This document shows positions 7,430 through 14,437 of a stretch of DNA of 15,835 bases, one piece after another. Made by a program: the position numbers and the translations under genes. The DNA is taken from assembly GCA_051880395.1 (NCBI GenBank), contig JBJENW010000124.1:1-15835 (forward strand), in the 5' to 3' direction. Positions within the stretch are counted from its first letter, which is position 1, and each line of letters starts with the position of its first letter. The notes under the pieces were generated by a model, which made no database searches, was not told the DNA's origin, and saw only the letters and a program-made list of their open reading frames with translations. This stretch comes from JBJENW01 sp051880395 (lineage in GTDB: Bacteria > Bacillota > Clostridia > Lachnospirales > Lachnospiraceae).

Positions 7430-7990
7430 TTATGAATTATCTTTTTCTCTTATTTTTTTCAAAATTGACATTACAATTTTTTCTATAGCATCTATGAAGG
7501 TTTCAACTGTTTCACGATCAATATCTATTTTTTTTGCCGTTTCATGCAAACAATCTGCCTGATGTGCAATCTGATTTCTACGTTTAAACAAAGCATTTAA
7601 TGTTTGCTTAAATTTCTGGTTCGTTGGAATCGTTGAACCTTTTTCATAAAAAGCCATATTTGCAACTTCCTGCCACTCAACTCCTATTAAGTTTAACTGA
7701 CCAGTAACAGCTTCAGAGCTCATAAATGTATCTTCTGCATATGAGTTATTTACAATATCTAAAAACCAATTTTCCTGTTCCACATTTTTTAAAACATCAG
7801 AAATATCTCCTAAACGAACTGTAAAATTATTATATTTTGGTGTCTTCTCCCAATTTCCATGAAACATTTGTACCATCCCATATTTTGTTATCTCATGCAT
7901 AAAAAAATCAAAAGCACTATCCAGAAAAACAATTTGTGATCTTAAAATATCCTTATACTGCACATTACCAGACTTTTTTAGCTGCTCCAC
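7430..7990 (-). CDS. HEPN-domain protein (RiboL-PSP-HEPN-like), 5' part separated by a stop codon
   Basis: The open part encodes 186 mostly helical residues. KDILRSQIVFLDSAFDFFMH is the first conserved helix of RiboL-PSP-HEPN-like proteins, and FKRRNQIAHQAD contains the HEPN active-site pattern R-N-x3-H, which in active members cuts RNA. Such proteins often pair with AAA/ABC ATPases in antiviral or toxin modules, which fits the ATPase gene directly upstream. The only start is GTG 7990, without a ribosome binding site. The same frame continues upstream through TAA 8000-8002 into IEEHFEKNLESIKS, which looks like the missing first helix, so the gene is probably split by one nonsense mutation. 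The frame could be silenced, expressed as a truncated form, or rescued by low-level readthrough. Confidence 0.7.
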   Translation of the reverse strand: MEQLKKSGNVQYKDILRSQIVFLDSAFDFFMHEITKYGMVQMFHGNWEKTPKYNNFTVRLGDISDVLKNVEQENWFLDIVNNSYAEDTFMSSEAVTGQLNLIGVEWQEVANMAFYEKGSTIPTNQKFKQTLNALFKRRNQIAHQADCLHETAKKIDIDRETVETFIDAIEKIVMSILKKIREKDNS

Positions 7991-7999
7991 TAATGTAAA

Positions 8000-8143
8000 T
8001 TATGACTTTATGGATTCCAAATTTTTTTCAAAATGTTCCTCTATAGCAGCTAGCTCAAACTGCTCCGTATGCATCGGACGTTTCTCTCGCTTATTTACAC
8101 TACGCTCATGAAGTTCCAAATTTCTCTCTTCCGTCTGAGGCAT
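8000..8143 (-). pseudogene. N-terminal segment of the HEPN gene, ending at an in-frame TAA
   Basis: ATG 8143 starts two bases after the upstream ATPase stop and uses the GAGGGGGAAT at the end of that gene as ribosome binding site. The 47 codons read MPQTEERNLELHERSVNKRE, then KRPMHTEQFELAAIEEHF and EKNLESIKS, and stop at TAA 8000-8002. The frame then continues FTLVEQLKKS into the 7430-7990 gene. An alternative start for the HEPN part is ATG 8074 (MHTEQFE). The first 24 residues, rich in Arg and Lys, resemble the basic N-terminus of RloB-type proteins that often follow such ATPases, so this may be a deletion fusion; that is speculative. Confidence 0.55.
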
Positions 8144-8145
8144 CC

Positions 8146-9393
8146 TTATTCCCCCTCTACACCAAACATCCGCGTATTGTGAATAAATGGTATCGCACCG
8201 TATTTTCCATTTAAATACCCTTTACTGATATTTTCATCTTTCCTTACATTCTTTAATTCGGCCAGCGAATAAAGATCCGTTGCACGAGACGGAGTCAATT
8301 CCGTAAACCAGATCTGATCTCTACGAAACATACTCAAATCTAACAAATTCGTATCATGCGTACTGAAAATAAGCTGTGCTTTCGAATCTTCTTTTCCATG
8401 CAAAATTAATCGTAATATTTCATTCACGATATGCGGATGCAGACTTGTTTCCATCTCGTCCCAAATCAGCACCTTGTCTTTCAGTATGATATCCATGAGC
8501 GGACAAAATACTTCAAAAATTTTTTTATTACCTTTCGATTCTTCCTCTAAATCCACCGAAAACTCCCCGTAATCTATTTTTGCTTCTATTCGCATTGCCT
8601 CAGGGGCATGTAACAATAATTCTTTCACCTGTTCCGGCATATTTGCCGGCATTAAATCCGATGTCACTTTCATCTTCTCAAATTTTGTATTCACATCATG
8701 AACAGGATTTCCAATGGAATTCATAAATTTAAGAAACAACGGCTTCATTTCCGGATCATTTGTTAATCTCTCTATCGAATATTCTAACCAATTGTTCATT
8801 CCTGGAGGAAGTGGATAAAAAATAAGATCCTCTTTAAAAAAAAGAAAAACCTTTTCCGCTTCCTTTACTGCTGAATAGTTTGCAGAAACAGGCAAAAATA
8901 ATTTATTTGGTTTTAAAAAATTGAGTGTTGCTTCAAACGGCTTTTTAAACTTTTCCCCGAAACTAATGTCATTTTGATCTCTGTCAAAAATTTTTGCCTG
9001 CTTACCGTTCGGAAAATAATATAAATATTCTGAGAGAATCTGTTCCGAAGTATAACTCAATCCATATGCGTACCGTATCTCGTCTTTTACAAATTGAATT
9101 GTATAAGTTGTGGGCATTTGTGGTTTACTGAGTTTGTGAGGAAATTGCGGAATTTTATCCCCCGGCTGGTTATTATTACTCGTGCAGACCAAATGCTTTA
9201 ACACACCCATCGAATCAATAAAACTCGTTTTTCCAGATCCATTAGCACCATAAACAGAAGCAATCTTATTTATCTTCATCTCTTGAAAAGATAGCAAAAG
9301 TTCTTCAAACGAGTTATCTTTGGAAGCAAGCATTGAGAATGTAATCTTGTCTTTTATCGATTTATAATTTTCGCAAGTATATTCTAAAATCAT
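8146..9393 (-). CDS. AAA ATPase of the RloA/AbiLi type (ATPase 1)
   Basis: The 415-residue protein starts ILEYTCENYKSIKDKITFSM, the usual strand of SMC/ABC-like AAA_15/AAA_21 ATPases. Walker A is GANGSGKTS (49-57). The signature region is ESKGNKKIF (285-293), Walker B VLIWDE (308-313) with D-loop-like SLHP, and the switch histidine is His346 in FSTHDTN. Length and order are complete. In this family the ATPase acts as sensor or regulator for a linked effector nuclease in abortive-infection-type defence (AbiL, Rlo); here the linked gene encodes a HEPN protein with a split frame. It has its own promoter (9425-9452) and the ribosome binding site AGAGGTGG before ATG 9393. The DNA is AT-rich compared with the pse genes. 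Confidence 0.85.
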   Translation of the reverse strand: MILEYTCENYKSIKDKITFSMLASKDNSFEELLLSFQEMKINKIASVYGANGSGKTSFIDSMGVLKHLVCTSNNNQPGDKIPQFPHKLSKPQMPTTYTIQFVKDEIRYAYGLSYTSEQILSEYLYYFPNGKQAKIFDRDQNDISFGEKFKKPFEATLNFLKPNKLFLPVSANYSAVKEAEKVFLFFKEDLIFYPLPPGMNNWLEYSIERLTNDPEMKPLFLKFMNSIGNPVHDVNTKFEKMKVTSDLMPANMPEQVKELLLHAPEAMRIEAKIDYGEFSVDLEEESKGNKKIFEVFCPLMDIILKDKVLIWDEMETSLHPHIVNEILRLILHGKEDSKAQLIFSTHDTNLLDLSMFRRDQIWFTELTPSRATDLYSLAELKNVRKDENISKGYLNGKYGAIPFIHNTRMFGVEGE

Positions 9394-9424
9394 TGCGCCA
9401 CCTCTTTTTCTTTCTTGTAATTTT

Positions 9425-9452
9425 ATTATATGCGAAAATGGCAGAAAGTCAA
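9425..9452 (-). promoter_or_regulatory. Promoter of the ATPase 1 - HEPN - pseG - pseC series
   Basis: On the minus strand TTGACT (9447-9452), a 16-bp spacer and a perfect TATAAT (9425-9430), about 30 bases before ATG 9393. No other strong promoter is visible before pseG or pseC, so this one may also drive the pse genes. Confidence 0.75.
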
Positions 9453-9549
9453 TTGATCTCGTGAAAAATCCGTAAATTTATAAAATAAATTCCGCGTTTA
9501 AAAGTATTTATTTTTTAATTTTAACATTTTTTAACATTTTACCTGTTCC

Positions 9550-9606
9550 TTAATCAGCTCTAACATCTGCGTCCCGTTTCTTCCTTTGAAATTTTCTATC
9601 TGCCAC
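9550..9606 (-). other. Stub of a gene following ATPase 2 remnant
   Basis: Directly after the ATPase 2 stop, GTG 9606 stands nine bases behind GGAGG and opens 18 codons, VADRKFQRKKRDADVRAD, then TAA. The Lys/Arg-rich start could be the beginning of a partner gene. Another frame of the same stretch (KWQIENFKGRNGTQMLELIK) also looks protein-like and ends at a TAA. Which frame was coding cannot be decided. The rest, to about 9455, is AT-rich and shows no gene. Confidence 0.25.
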
Positions 9607-9945
9607 TTACAACACCTCCTTCGCCCGAAGAAACGGAATCGCACCATATCTTCCCATCAGATACCCCTTCTGAATATTTTCCGTTTTTCTAACCGAGAAT
9701 TCGTCCAAAGAATATAAGTCCGTCACTCCTGTTTCTGCATCCTTTTCCGTAAAGTAAATCTGATCCCTTCTAAATGTATCTAACGATAATAAACTTGTAT
9801 CATGCGTTGTCACTATCAACTGCGCTCCATTTCTATTCCACTCCGTATCTCGAAACAAATTTACGATAAATTTCACAATACTTGGGTGCAGACTCCTGTC
9901 GATTTCATCCAAAACTAATGTTTTTCCCTTCTCAAACGCATCTTT
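9607..9945 (-). pseudogene. C-terminal remnant of a second RloA/AbiLi-type ATPase (ATPase 2)
   Basis: The minus strand encodes KDAFEKGKTLVLDEIDRSLH, AQLIVTTHDTSLLSLDTFRR, DQIYFTEKD and ENIQKGYLMGRYGAIPFLR. These match in order Walker B, the switch histidine and the C-terminal FRRDQI, SKGYL/QKGYL and YGAIPF motifs of ATPase 1 (8146-9393), so it is a diverged relative. About 300 N-terminal residues, including Walker A, are missing: homology begins immediately next to a 22-bp REP-containing block (9946-9967). A GTG inside that block gives an accidental open frame of 119 codons. It cannot bind ATP normally and is most likely dead. Confidence 0.8.
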
Positions 9946-9954
9946 CGGAAAAGA

Positions 9955-9967
9955 GGTGTCTGGCACC
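9955..9967. repeat. REP-like palindrome 2
   Basis: GGTGTCTGGCACC. Together with nine bases to its left (block 9946-9967) it is the exact reverse complement of 15761-15782, 22 of 22 bases. It forms the breakpoint between the ATPase 2 remnant and pse-derived sequence. Confidence 0.7.
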
Positions 9968-9975
9968 CAGGCCTT

Positions 9976-9998
9976 CTACGGCATACTTCGCTCCGGTG
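9976..9998 (-). pseudogene. 23-bp shard of pseC
   Basis: Twenty-three bases identical to 6185-6207 inside pseC (plus strand starts CTACGGCATACTTCG). It lies between REP-like palindrome 2 and the broken 3' end of pseG copy 2, in the same orientation as intact pseC. In pseC it is over 450 bases away from the pseG sequence that now adjoins it. Confidence 0.8.
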
Positions 9999-10722
9999 GC
10001 ATGATCTCCGCCATGTTAGTGACATTTTGATAAATGGAAACCTGATTTTCCTGCGCGGCAAATTGCTGCAGCTCCTCCACGTTTTGATAAAACTTTCCTG
10101 CGATGATATGCAGATGCAGATTCTCTGTGGATGTGTTTTGTTTCAGTGCCTTTGCAAGCAGCAGACTAATCTGGTACGGATCACTGCCGCCGGTGGTGAT
10201 CAAAAGATTCTCACACCGCTTTTTTATTTTGATCGGTGCTACGGCAAATTCGTGGCGGAGCGGGGTGTAGGTGCTGCCGAAAAGAAATTGTGTCTTTTCG
10301 TCATACCCCTGCTCGATGTAAGTCTGCTTTTGGATGCCAAATGTATAATTGATCAGTACATCAACCGGATAAACGAATTTCTGTAAATCGTCCAGATAAC
10401 ATACCACCATTTCGTCCCGCAGGCGCTGCAGATACGTCGGTGTCACCTCGTACGAATCCACCAGAAGATGTGTGATATTCTTTTGTCGGCAGATTTCTAA
10501 AAGCTGCTCCACCTCCTGCTCTTTTTCCTGATAGGAATTGTATAAACAGGTTCCCTCAAATCCGCGCGACTGCAATAACTCTAATCCATCCGGCTCTGAC
10601 AGGATAAAAAAAACGGACATGCCAAGTTTCTGACATGCTTTTGCGATCGCCATGCAACGCATGACGTGACCGGATGCGATCGTGGTGTTGGCGTCGGCGC
10701 GGATTGCTAAGTGAAATTTCAT
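9999..10722 (-). pseudogene. pseG: pseG copy 2, 3'-truncated
   Basis: From ATG 10722 this matches intact pseG (6363-7403) codon for codon at a constant offset of 3319 bases, keeping the N-terminal GH motif with the catalytic His19. Homology stops after VTNMAEIM, and six or seven unrelated codons follow (open frame ends at 9976). The lost part holds the SAGGTTLAELCACG nucleotide-binding loop, so a stand-alone product of about 248 residues should not be active. It starts 17 bases after the restriction endonuclease gene with a strong site (AAAGGAGG), so it would be translated as the third gene of the M-R operon. The last 180 or so bases before the break appear identical to copy 1, while much of the middle follows copy 3. 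Confidence 0.9.
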
Positions 10723-10739
10723 GGTGATCCTCCTTTCTT

Positions 10740-11657
10740 CTAGCGCGGCCCCATAAACCGGTCACCATTCAAATGGATCATATGCTCCGGCGCTTCAGCA
10801 ATCCATACTTCCGTATCCCAAGCAATATCTTCTACAAACTTTTTATATGTTTTAAAATCCAAAAATGCGGTTACATATATCTTTCCCGCTTTCACATCTT
10901 TTGTCATTTTCTCAATTTCCAATACACGTTTTGCATTCATCGGTCCTACCGATGTGACGGCCTCAACAAAATAAATCCAGTCCTCATCCTCACGATACAG
11001 TACCACATCCGGCATTTTATCATGCAATGTAATCGTAAACCCTAATTTTTTCATCCTCTCTGCATTTTTTACCAAATCTTTTTCAATCGTATCTCCAACA
11101 TACAAACACTCCGAACCAGGTGCAAATCTCGGTGCAAATTCTTCTATAATGGCCTTTTGTAATTCATTGTGCTTTCCAGATGAAAATTCATAATGAAGTC
11201 CATTTATTTTCACCGGTATCATGGTCATTTTCTTCTTTGAAGCATACAAATCCATTAACTTATCATGATAAGTAAGAAAATGATCCAATGTTTCCTGCCA
11301 TTCTTCTGTTTGAAGCGCTTTGATCAGTTGCAATGCCTCATCTGTCAATCTATACCGATAATTCGGACTATTCGTTGCCTGCCCATTGTCTTCGACCAAC
11401 GCTGCGGTACGGAACGCGTGTAATGCCTGCTTACGAAATGTTTCTCTGCTATTTTCTGCATAAGTTGTGCCATAAAAAGCATTCACAAACTGTATCATAT
11501 CATGAATACGAACCCATTCATTTGTCGCCTCCCTCCACGACATTTCCGGCTTCACCGCTGCCATTGCGACAATTGCATAACAGCAAATATCCGCCTGCTG
11601 TGCCTTTGGCATGCCTAGCTCTTTTAAAAAAATCCGCACTTCATTGATTTTATCCAC
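10740..11657 (-). CDS. Type II restriction endonuclease, BsuBI/PstI family
   Basis: The 305-residue product matches the BsuBI/PstI restriction endonuclease family, whose known members cut CTGCAG. An N-terminal helical part (1-150, with SRETFRKQALHAFRTAALV) precedes the C-terminal nuclease domain: CLYVGDTIEKDL (184-195), MPDVVLY (215-221) and YFVEAVTSVGPMNAKR (229-244). Asp216 and Glu232 are the likely metal-binding residues of a PD-(D/E)XK-type site. Length is close to known members. The start is GTG 11657, served by GGAGGG inside the end of the methyltransferase gene; the two genes overlap by eight bases, so synthesis of the nuclease is tied to translation of the protecting enzyme. No separate promoter or controller protein gene is visible. 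Confidence 0.9.
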   Translation of the reverse strand: MDKINEVRIFLKELGMPKAQQADICCYAIVAMAAVKPEMSWREATNEWVRIHDMIQFVNAFYGTTYAENSRETFRKQALHAFRTAALVEDNGQATNSPNYRYRLTDEALQLIKALQTEEWQETLDHFLTYHDKLMDLYASKKKMTMIPVKINGLHYEFSSGKHNELQKAIIEEFAPRFAPGSECLYVGDTIEKDLVKNAERMKKLGFTITLHDKMPDVVLYREDEDWIYFVEAVTSVGPMNAKRVLEIEKMTKDVKAGKIYVTAFLDFKTYKKFVEDIAWDTEVWIAEAPEHMIHLNGDRFMGPR

Positions 11658-13161
11658 AGTATCCCTCCAATATCAAATTACAATTTTCCTCTGAATAATC
11701 CCTGCTTTTCATTAACTTCTTTCCCATTTCCTGAACGCAGTTTAAATTCGGAACAGGCATCGAATTAATTTCTGTTGCATTCACCTGTGTCGAACCATTT
11801 AAAATGCGATAATACGCATCGTAAAGTGTCGAATTAAATAACACATATAATCCATGCACCATACATTCCGACAGTTCTGTCAGCAACCCATCCATAAAAT
11901 TGATTTTATTTTGTGTACTGATCTTTTTATATTGCGGAAAATTTTTCGCAAGGTATATCCCACACTGTAGTCGTCTCGGTTCTTCTTTTGCTGTAAATCG
12001 CTTTACAAACAGATAATTCCTATTCTCCTGTACCAGTCCCCTCTGCTCTGTAACAACATATTCATTTTCTTTTTGAATCGGGAACTGCACTTTTCCCTGT
12101 TTGATATGCTGTGCATAAAATAAAGGAATCGCATTTTCTTCTTCGCTATTTCGAAGTATCTCTCGATTGCGAAAGTCAACAACCAATCCTGTTTTCATCT
12201 TTACCCCAATCTCCGGTAACGTTTTATCAAATTTCTGGAGTTTTTTTAATACCGTCACTTCTTTTTCATTTGTCACTAAATATACATAGCATTCTTTTCC
12301 AGATACCACCAGATGATACGGAACAGTAAACGATGTAATCTCACCAAAATCATTGTTTGCATTCGATGAAGTAATCGTCAATGTATCTGGCGTCTGCTTT
12401 GTTTTTTTCGCTTTGACGATCATCGTTTCCTGCAACACGTTTTCCTTATCAAAGACCCGATTCCTGCTCACAAATAAATGGATATGTTCTAGTTTTCCCT
12501 CTGTCAAAAAATATTCCCGAAATTTTTTAAAGTACGCACCAGACGTCCAGGAACGTGGGATAATATACACCATCTCTCCGTCCTCTTTCAGATTAAACAA
12601 TCCCATCGATGCGAAAAGGAAATATAAATTCGGTGCACCATAACAAACCTGTGGCATTGCAACTGCTTCCGGTGCATCTTTTGAAATTTTCCTGTACGGT
12701 GGATTTCCAATCACAAAATCATATTTCTTTGGTTCACCACTTTCTCCGATCCCATGATTAAAATCCAGGTATTGACTCACAATATAATTTTCTTCCATTA
12801 TGTGCAGTGTGATTTTCTTATCCGAACCTGCTCTATAGTATTCCAGATTTTCCTTCAACAGCGGAAGTACATTTCTGTCATTCTCATAGCAGGTCACATC
12901 GATTTCCTGTATCTGCTCCATTCCTTCCAATCGTTCCAGAAACGCACAAGCCAGTATACCAGAACCCGCACCCGCATCTAAAATACTGACTTTTTTCAAA
13001 TCTGTCGGAATCGAATACAATCCCGCCATAAAACGGGCAGTTTCTATACTGGTAAAAAACTGACCATATTTTTTTCTTTCCTCCTTCGGCATCGTTTCGA
13101 TATATTCACTTGTACGTTCCATTATTTTTTCCAACATACGTTTCTTTTGCTCCATCGACAT
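11650..13161 (-). CDS. Type II N6-adenine DNA methyltransferase, BsuBI/PstI type
   Basis: The 503-residue protein carries the methyltransferase motifs in gamma-class order: motif X-like KYGQFFT (31-37), motif I ILDAGAGSGILA (60-71) for S-adenosylmethionine, and motif IV NPPY (153-156) for the target adenine. The C-terminal half is the probable DNA-recognition region. M.PstI and M.BsuBI have this layout and about 500 residues, and the adjacent BsuBI/PstI-type nuclease supports CTGCAG as target. Its job is to protect host DNA. AAGGGAG precedes ATG 13161, and an extended -10 promoter lies at 13185-13213. All motifs are present. The leader is 25/26 identical to that of the nucleotidyltransferase stub at 4077-4102. 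Confidence 0.92.
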   Translation of the reverse strand: MSMEQKKRMLEKIMERTSEYIETMPKEERKKYGQFFTSIETARFMAGLYSIPTDLKKVSILDAGAGSGILACAFLERLEGMEQIQEIDVTCYENDRNVLPLLKENLEYYRAGSDKKITLHIMEENYIVSQYLDFNHGIGESGEPKKYDFVIGNPPYRKISKDAPEAVAMPQVCYGAPNLYFLFASMGLFNLKEDGEMVYIIPRSWTSGAYFKKFREYFLTEGKLEHIHLFVSRNRVFDKENVLQETMIVKAKKTKQTPDTLTITSSNANNDFGEITSFTVPYHLVVSGKECYVYLVTNEKEVTVLKKLQKFDKTLPEIGVKMKTGLVVDFRNREILRNSEEENAIPLFYAQHIKQGKVQFPIQKENEYVVTEQRGLVQENRNYLFVKRFTAKEEPRRLQCGIYLAKNFPQYKKISTQNKINFMDGLLTELSECMVHGLYVLFNSTLYDAYYRILNGSTQVNATEINSMPVPNLNCVQEMGKKLMKSRDYSEENCNLILEGYCG

Positions 13162-13184
13162 AACGCTCCCTTCTTTCTGCTTTC

Positions 13185-13213
13185 ATTTTAGCATACGGGA
13201 AAATATATGCCAA
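13185..13213 (-). promoter_or_regulatory. Promoter of the restriction-modification operon
   Basis: On the minus strand TTGGCA (13208-13213), a 17-bp spacer and TAAAAT (13185-13190), with TG one base upstream of the -10 (extended -10). The expected start of transcription lies about 17 bases before ATG 13161. Confidence 0.65.
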
Positions 13214-13291
13214 GGTTGTTGTTTTACACTGTGTCAAAATTTAAAGCAAAGGGAGTTTATGGAAATTTTAGAAAATTTATTTTTTCTTTAT

Positions 13292-13304
13292 GGTGCCTGG
13301 CACC
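13292..13304. repeat. REP-like palindrome 3
   Basis: GGTGCCTGGCACC, a 13-bp palindrome around one central base. It lies between the methyltransferase promoter and the 3' flank of pseG copy 3. With the adjacent CAGG it shares CTGGCACCCAGG with palindrome 2. Confidence 0.7.
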
Positions 13305-13337
13305 CAGGTTTCGCAATGCAAACTCCCCTCTCCTCTG

Positions 13338-14290
13338 TCAATTCTTTTTGTTATACATTGCGATTGCCTCTGTAATCCGTCCGGCACCTTTTCCATCCAC
13401 ACACTGATGCCCCAGCCTGCTCATCTCTGCCCGCTTTTCTACATCGTCTTTCAATGCACAGATTGCTTCTTCCAGCTTTTCCACCAATCCACCATTTCTG
13501 GCATCCCCGGCATAGCATAAAATACCGGCATCCGCATAGGCTTTCGTCCCCGCCATCTGATTATCTGCCATGGTAAACGCAATTGTCGGCACGCCGCAGG
13601 CACAAAGTTCCGCCAAGGTCGTTCCGCCTGCCGAAACTGCCAGATCACATCGTTGCATGATCTCTGCCATGTTGGTGACATTTTGATAAATGGAAACCTG
13701 ATCCTCCTGCGCGGCAAACTGCTGCAGCTCGTCCACGTTTTGATAAAACTTTCCTGCGATAATGTGCAGATGCAAATGCTCTGTGGATTTATTTTGTTTC
13801 AGTGCCTTTGCGAGCAGCAGACTGATCTGGTACGGATCGCTGCCGCCTGTGGTGATCAAAAGATTCTCGCACCGCTTTTTTATTTTGATCGGTGCTGCGG
13901 CAAATTCGTGGCGGAGCGGGGTGTAGGTGCTGCCGAAAAGAAATTGTGTCTTTTCGTCATACCCCTGCTCGATGTAAGTCTGCTTTTGGATGCCAAATGT
14001 ATAATTGATCAGTACATCAACCGGATAAACGAATTTCTGTAAATCGTCCAGATAACATACCACCATTTCGTCCCGCAGGCGCTGCAGATACGTCGGTGTC
14101 ACCTCGTACGAATCCACCAGAAGATGTGTGATATTCTTTTGTCGGCAGATTTCTAAAAGCTGCTCCACCTCCTGCTCTTTTTCCTGATAGGAATTGTGCA
14201 GGCAGATTCCCTCAAATCCACGCGATTGCAACAACTCTAATCCATCCGGCTCTGACAGGATAAAAAGAACAGACATGCCAAGTTTCTGAC
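13338..14290 (-). pseudogene. pseG: pseG copy 3, 5'-truncated
   Basis: This matches intact pseG at a constant offset of 6975 bases from base 13319 (which includes the pseC ribosome-binding region) to 14290. The C-terminal nucleotide-binding loop SAGGTTLAELCACGVPTIAF and the stop are intact. The first 30 or so codons, with the start and the catalytic His19, are replaced by the coupled partner gene of ATPase 3. The only in-frame start candidate is TTG 14294 without ribosome binding site, and TGA closes the frame just upstream. A product of about 318 residues would lack the catalytic base. The first 380 bases from the 3' end are almost identical to copy 1 (Ala to Thr in RIAEAIAMY is one change); further upstream it resembles copy 2. 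Confidence 0.9.
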
Positions 14291-14291
14291 A

Positions 14292-14437
14292 CAAAGCATA
14301 TAAATATTCTCACCCGCAGGAAGCGTAATGATTTTGAAATTGCCATGAGTAAAAAATACTTTTGAAATATTTTCCACGATAAGCGGTTCCCTGGCTTCTC
14401 CTTCAACTATGAAAGCTTTATAGTCTTTTTTAGCCAT
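14292..14437 (-). pseudogene. Truncated partner gene of ATPase 3 (TOPRIM/RloB-like start)
   Basis: ATG 14437 overlaps the ATPase 3 stop by eight bases (ATGGCTAA), a sign of translational coupling. The first 48 or so codons read MAKKDYKAFIVEGEAREPLI, then VENISKVFFTHGNFKIITLP and AGENIYML. The hydrophobic strand followed by VEGE is the pattern of TOPRIM-like or RloB-like nucleases, which use that Glu for metal binding and are typical partners of AAA_15 ATPases in defence pairs. At 14291 the sequence switches to pseG copy 3 in a different frame and ends at 14237. The effector is therefore missing more than its catalytic core. The family assignment rests on a short motif and is tentative. Confidence 0.6.

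Noticed and set aside
13259..13375. Plus-strand frame of 38 codons starting MEILENLFFLYG after GGGAG.
   Set aside because: It crosses the REP-like motif and runs antisense into pseG copy 3; no sign of a domain, so probably accidental.
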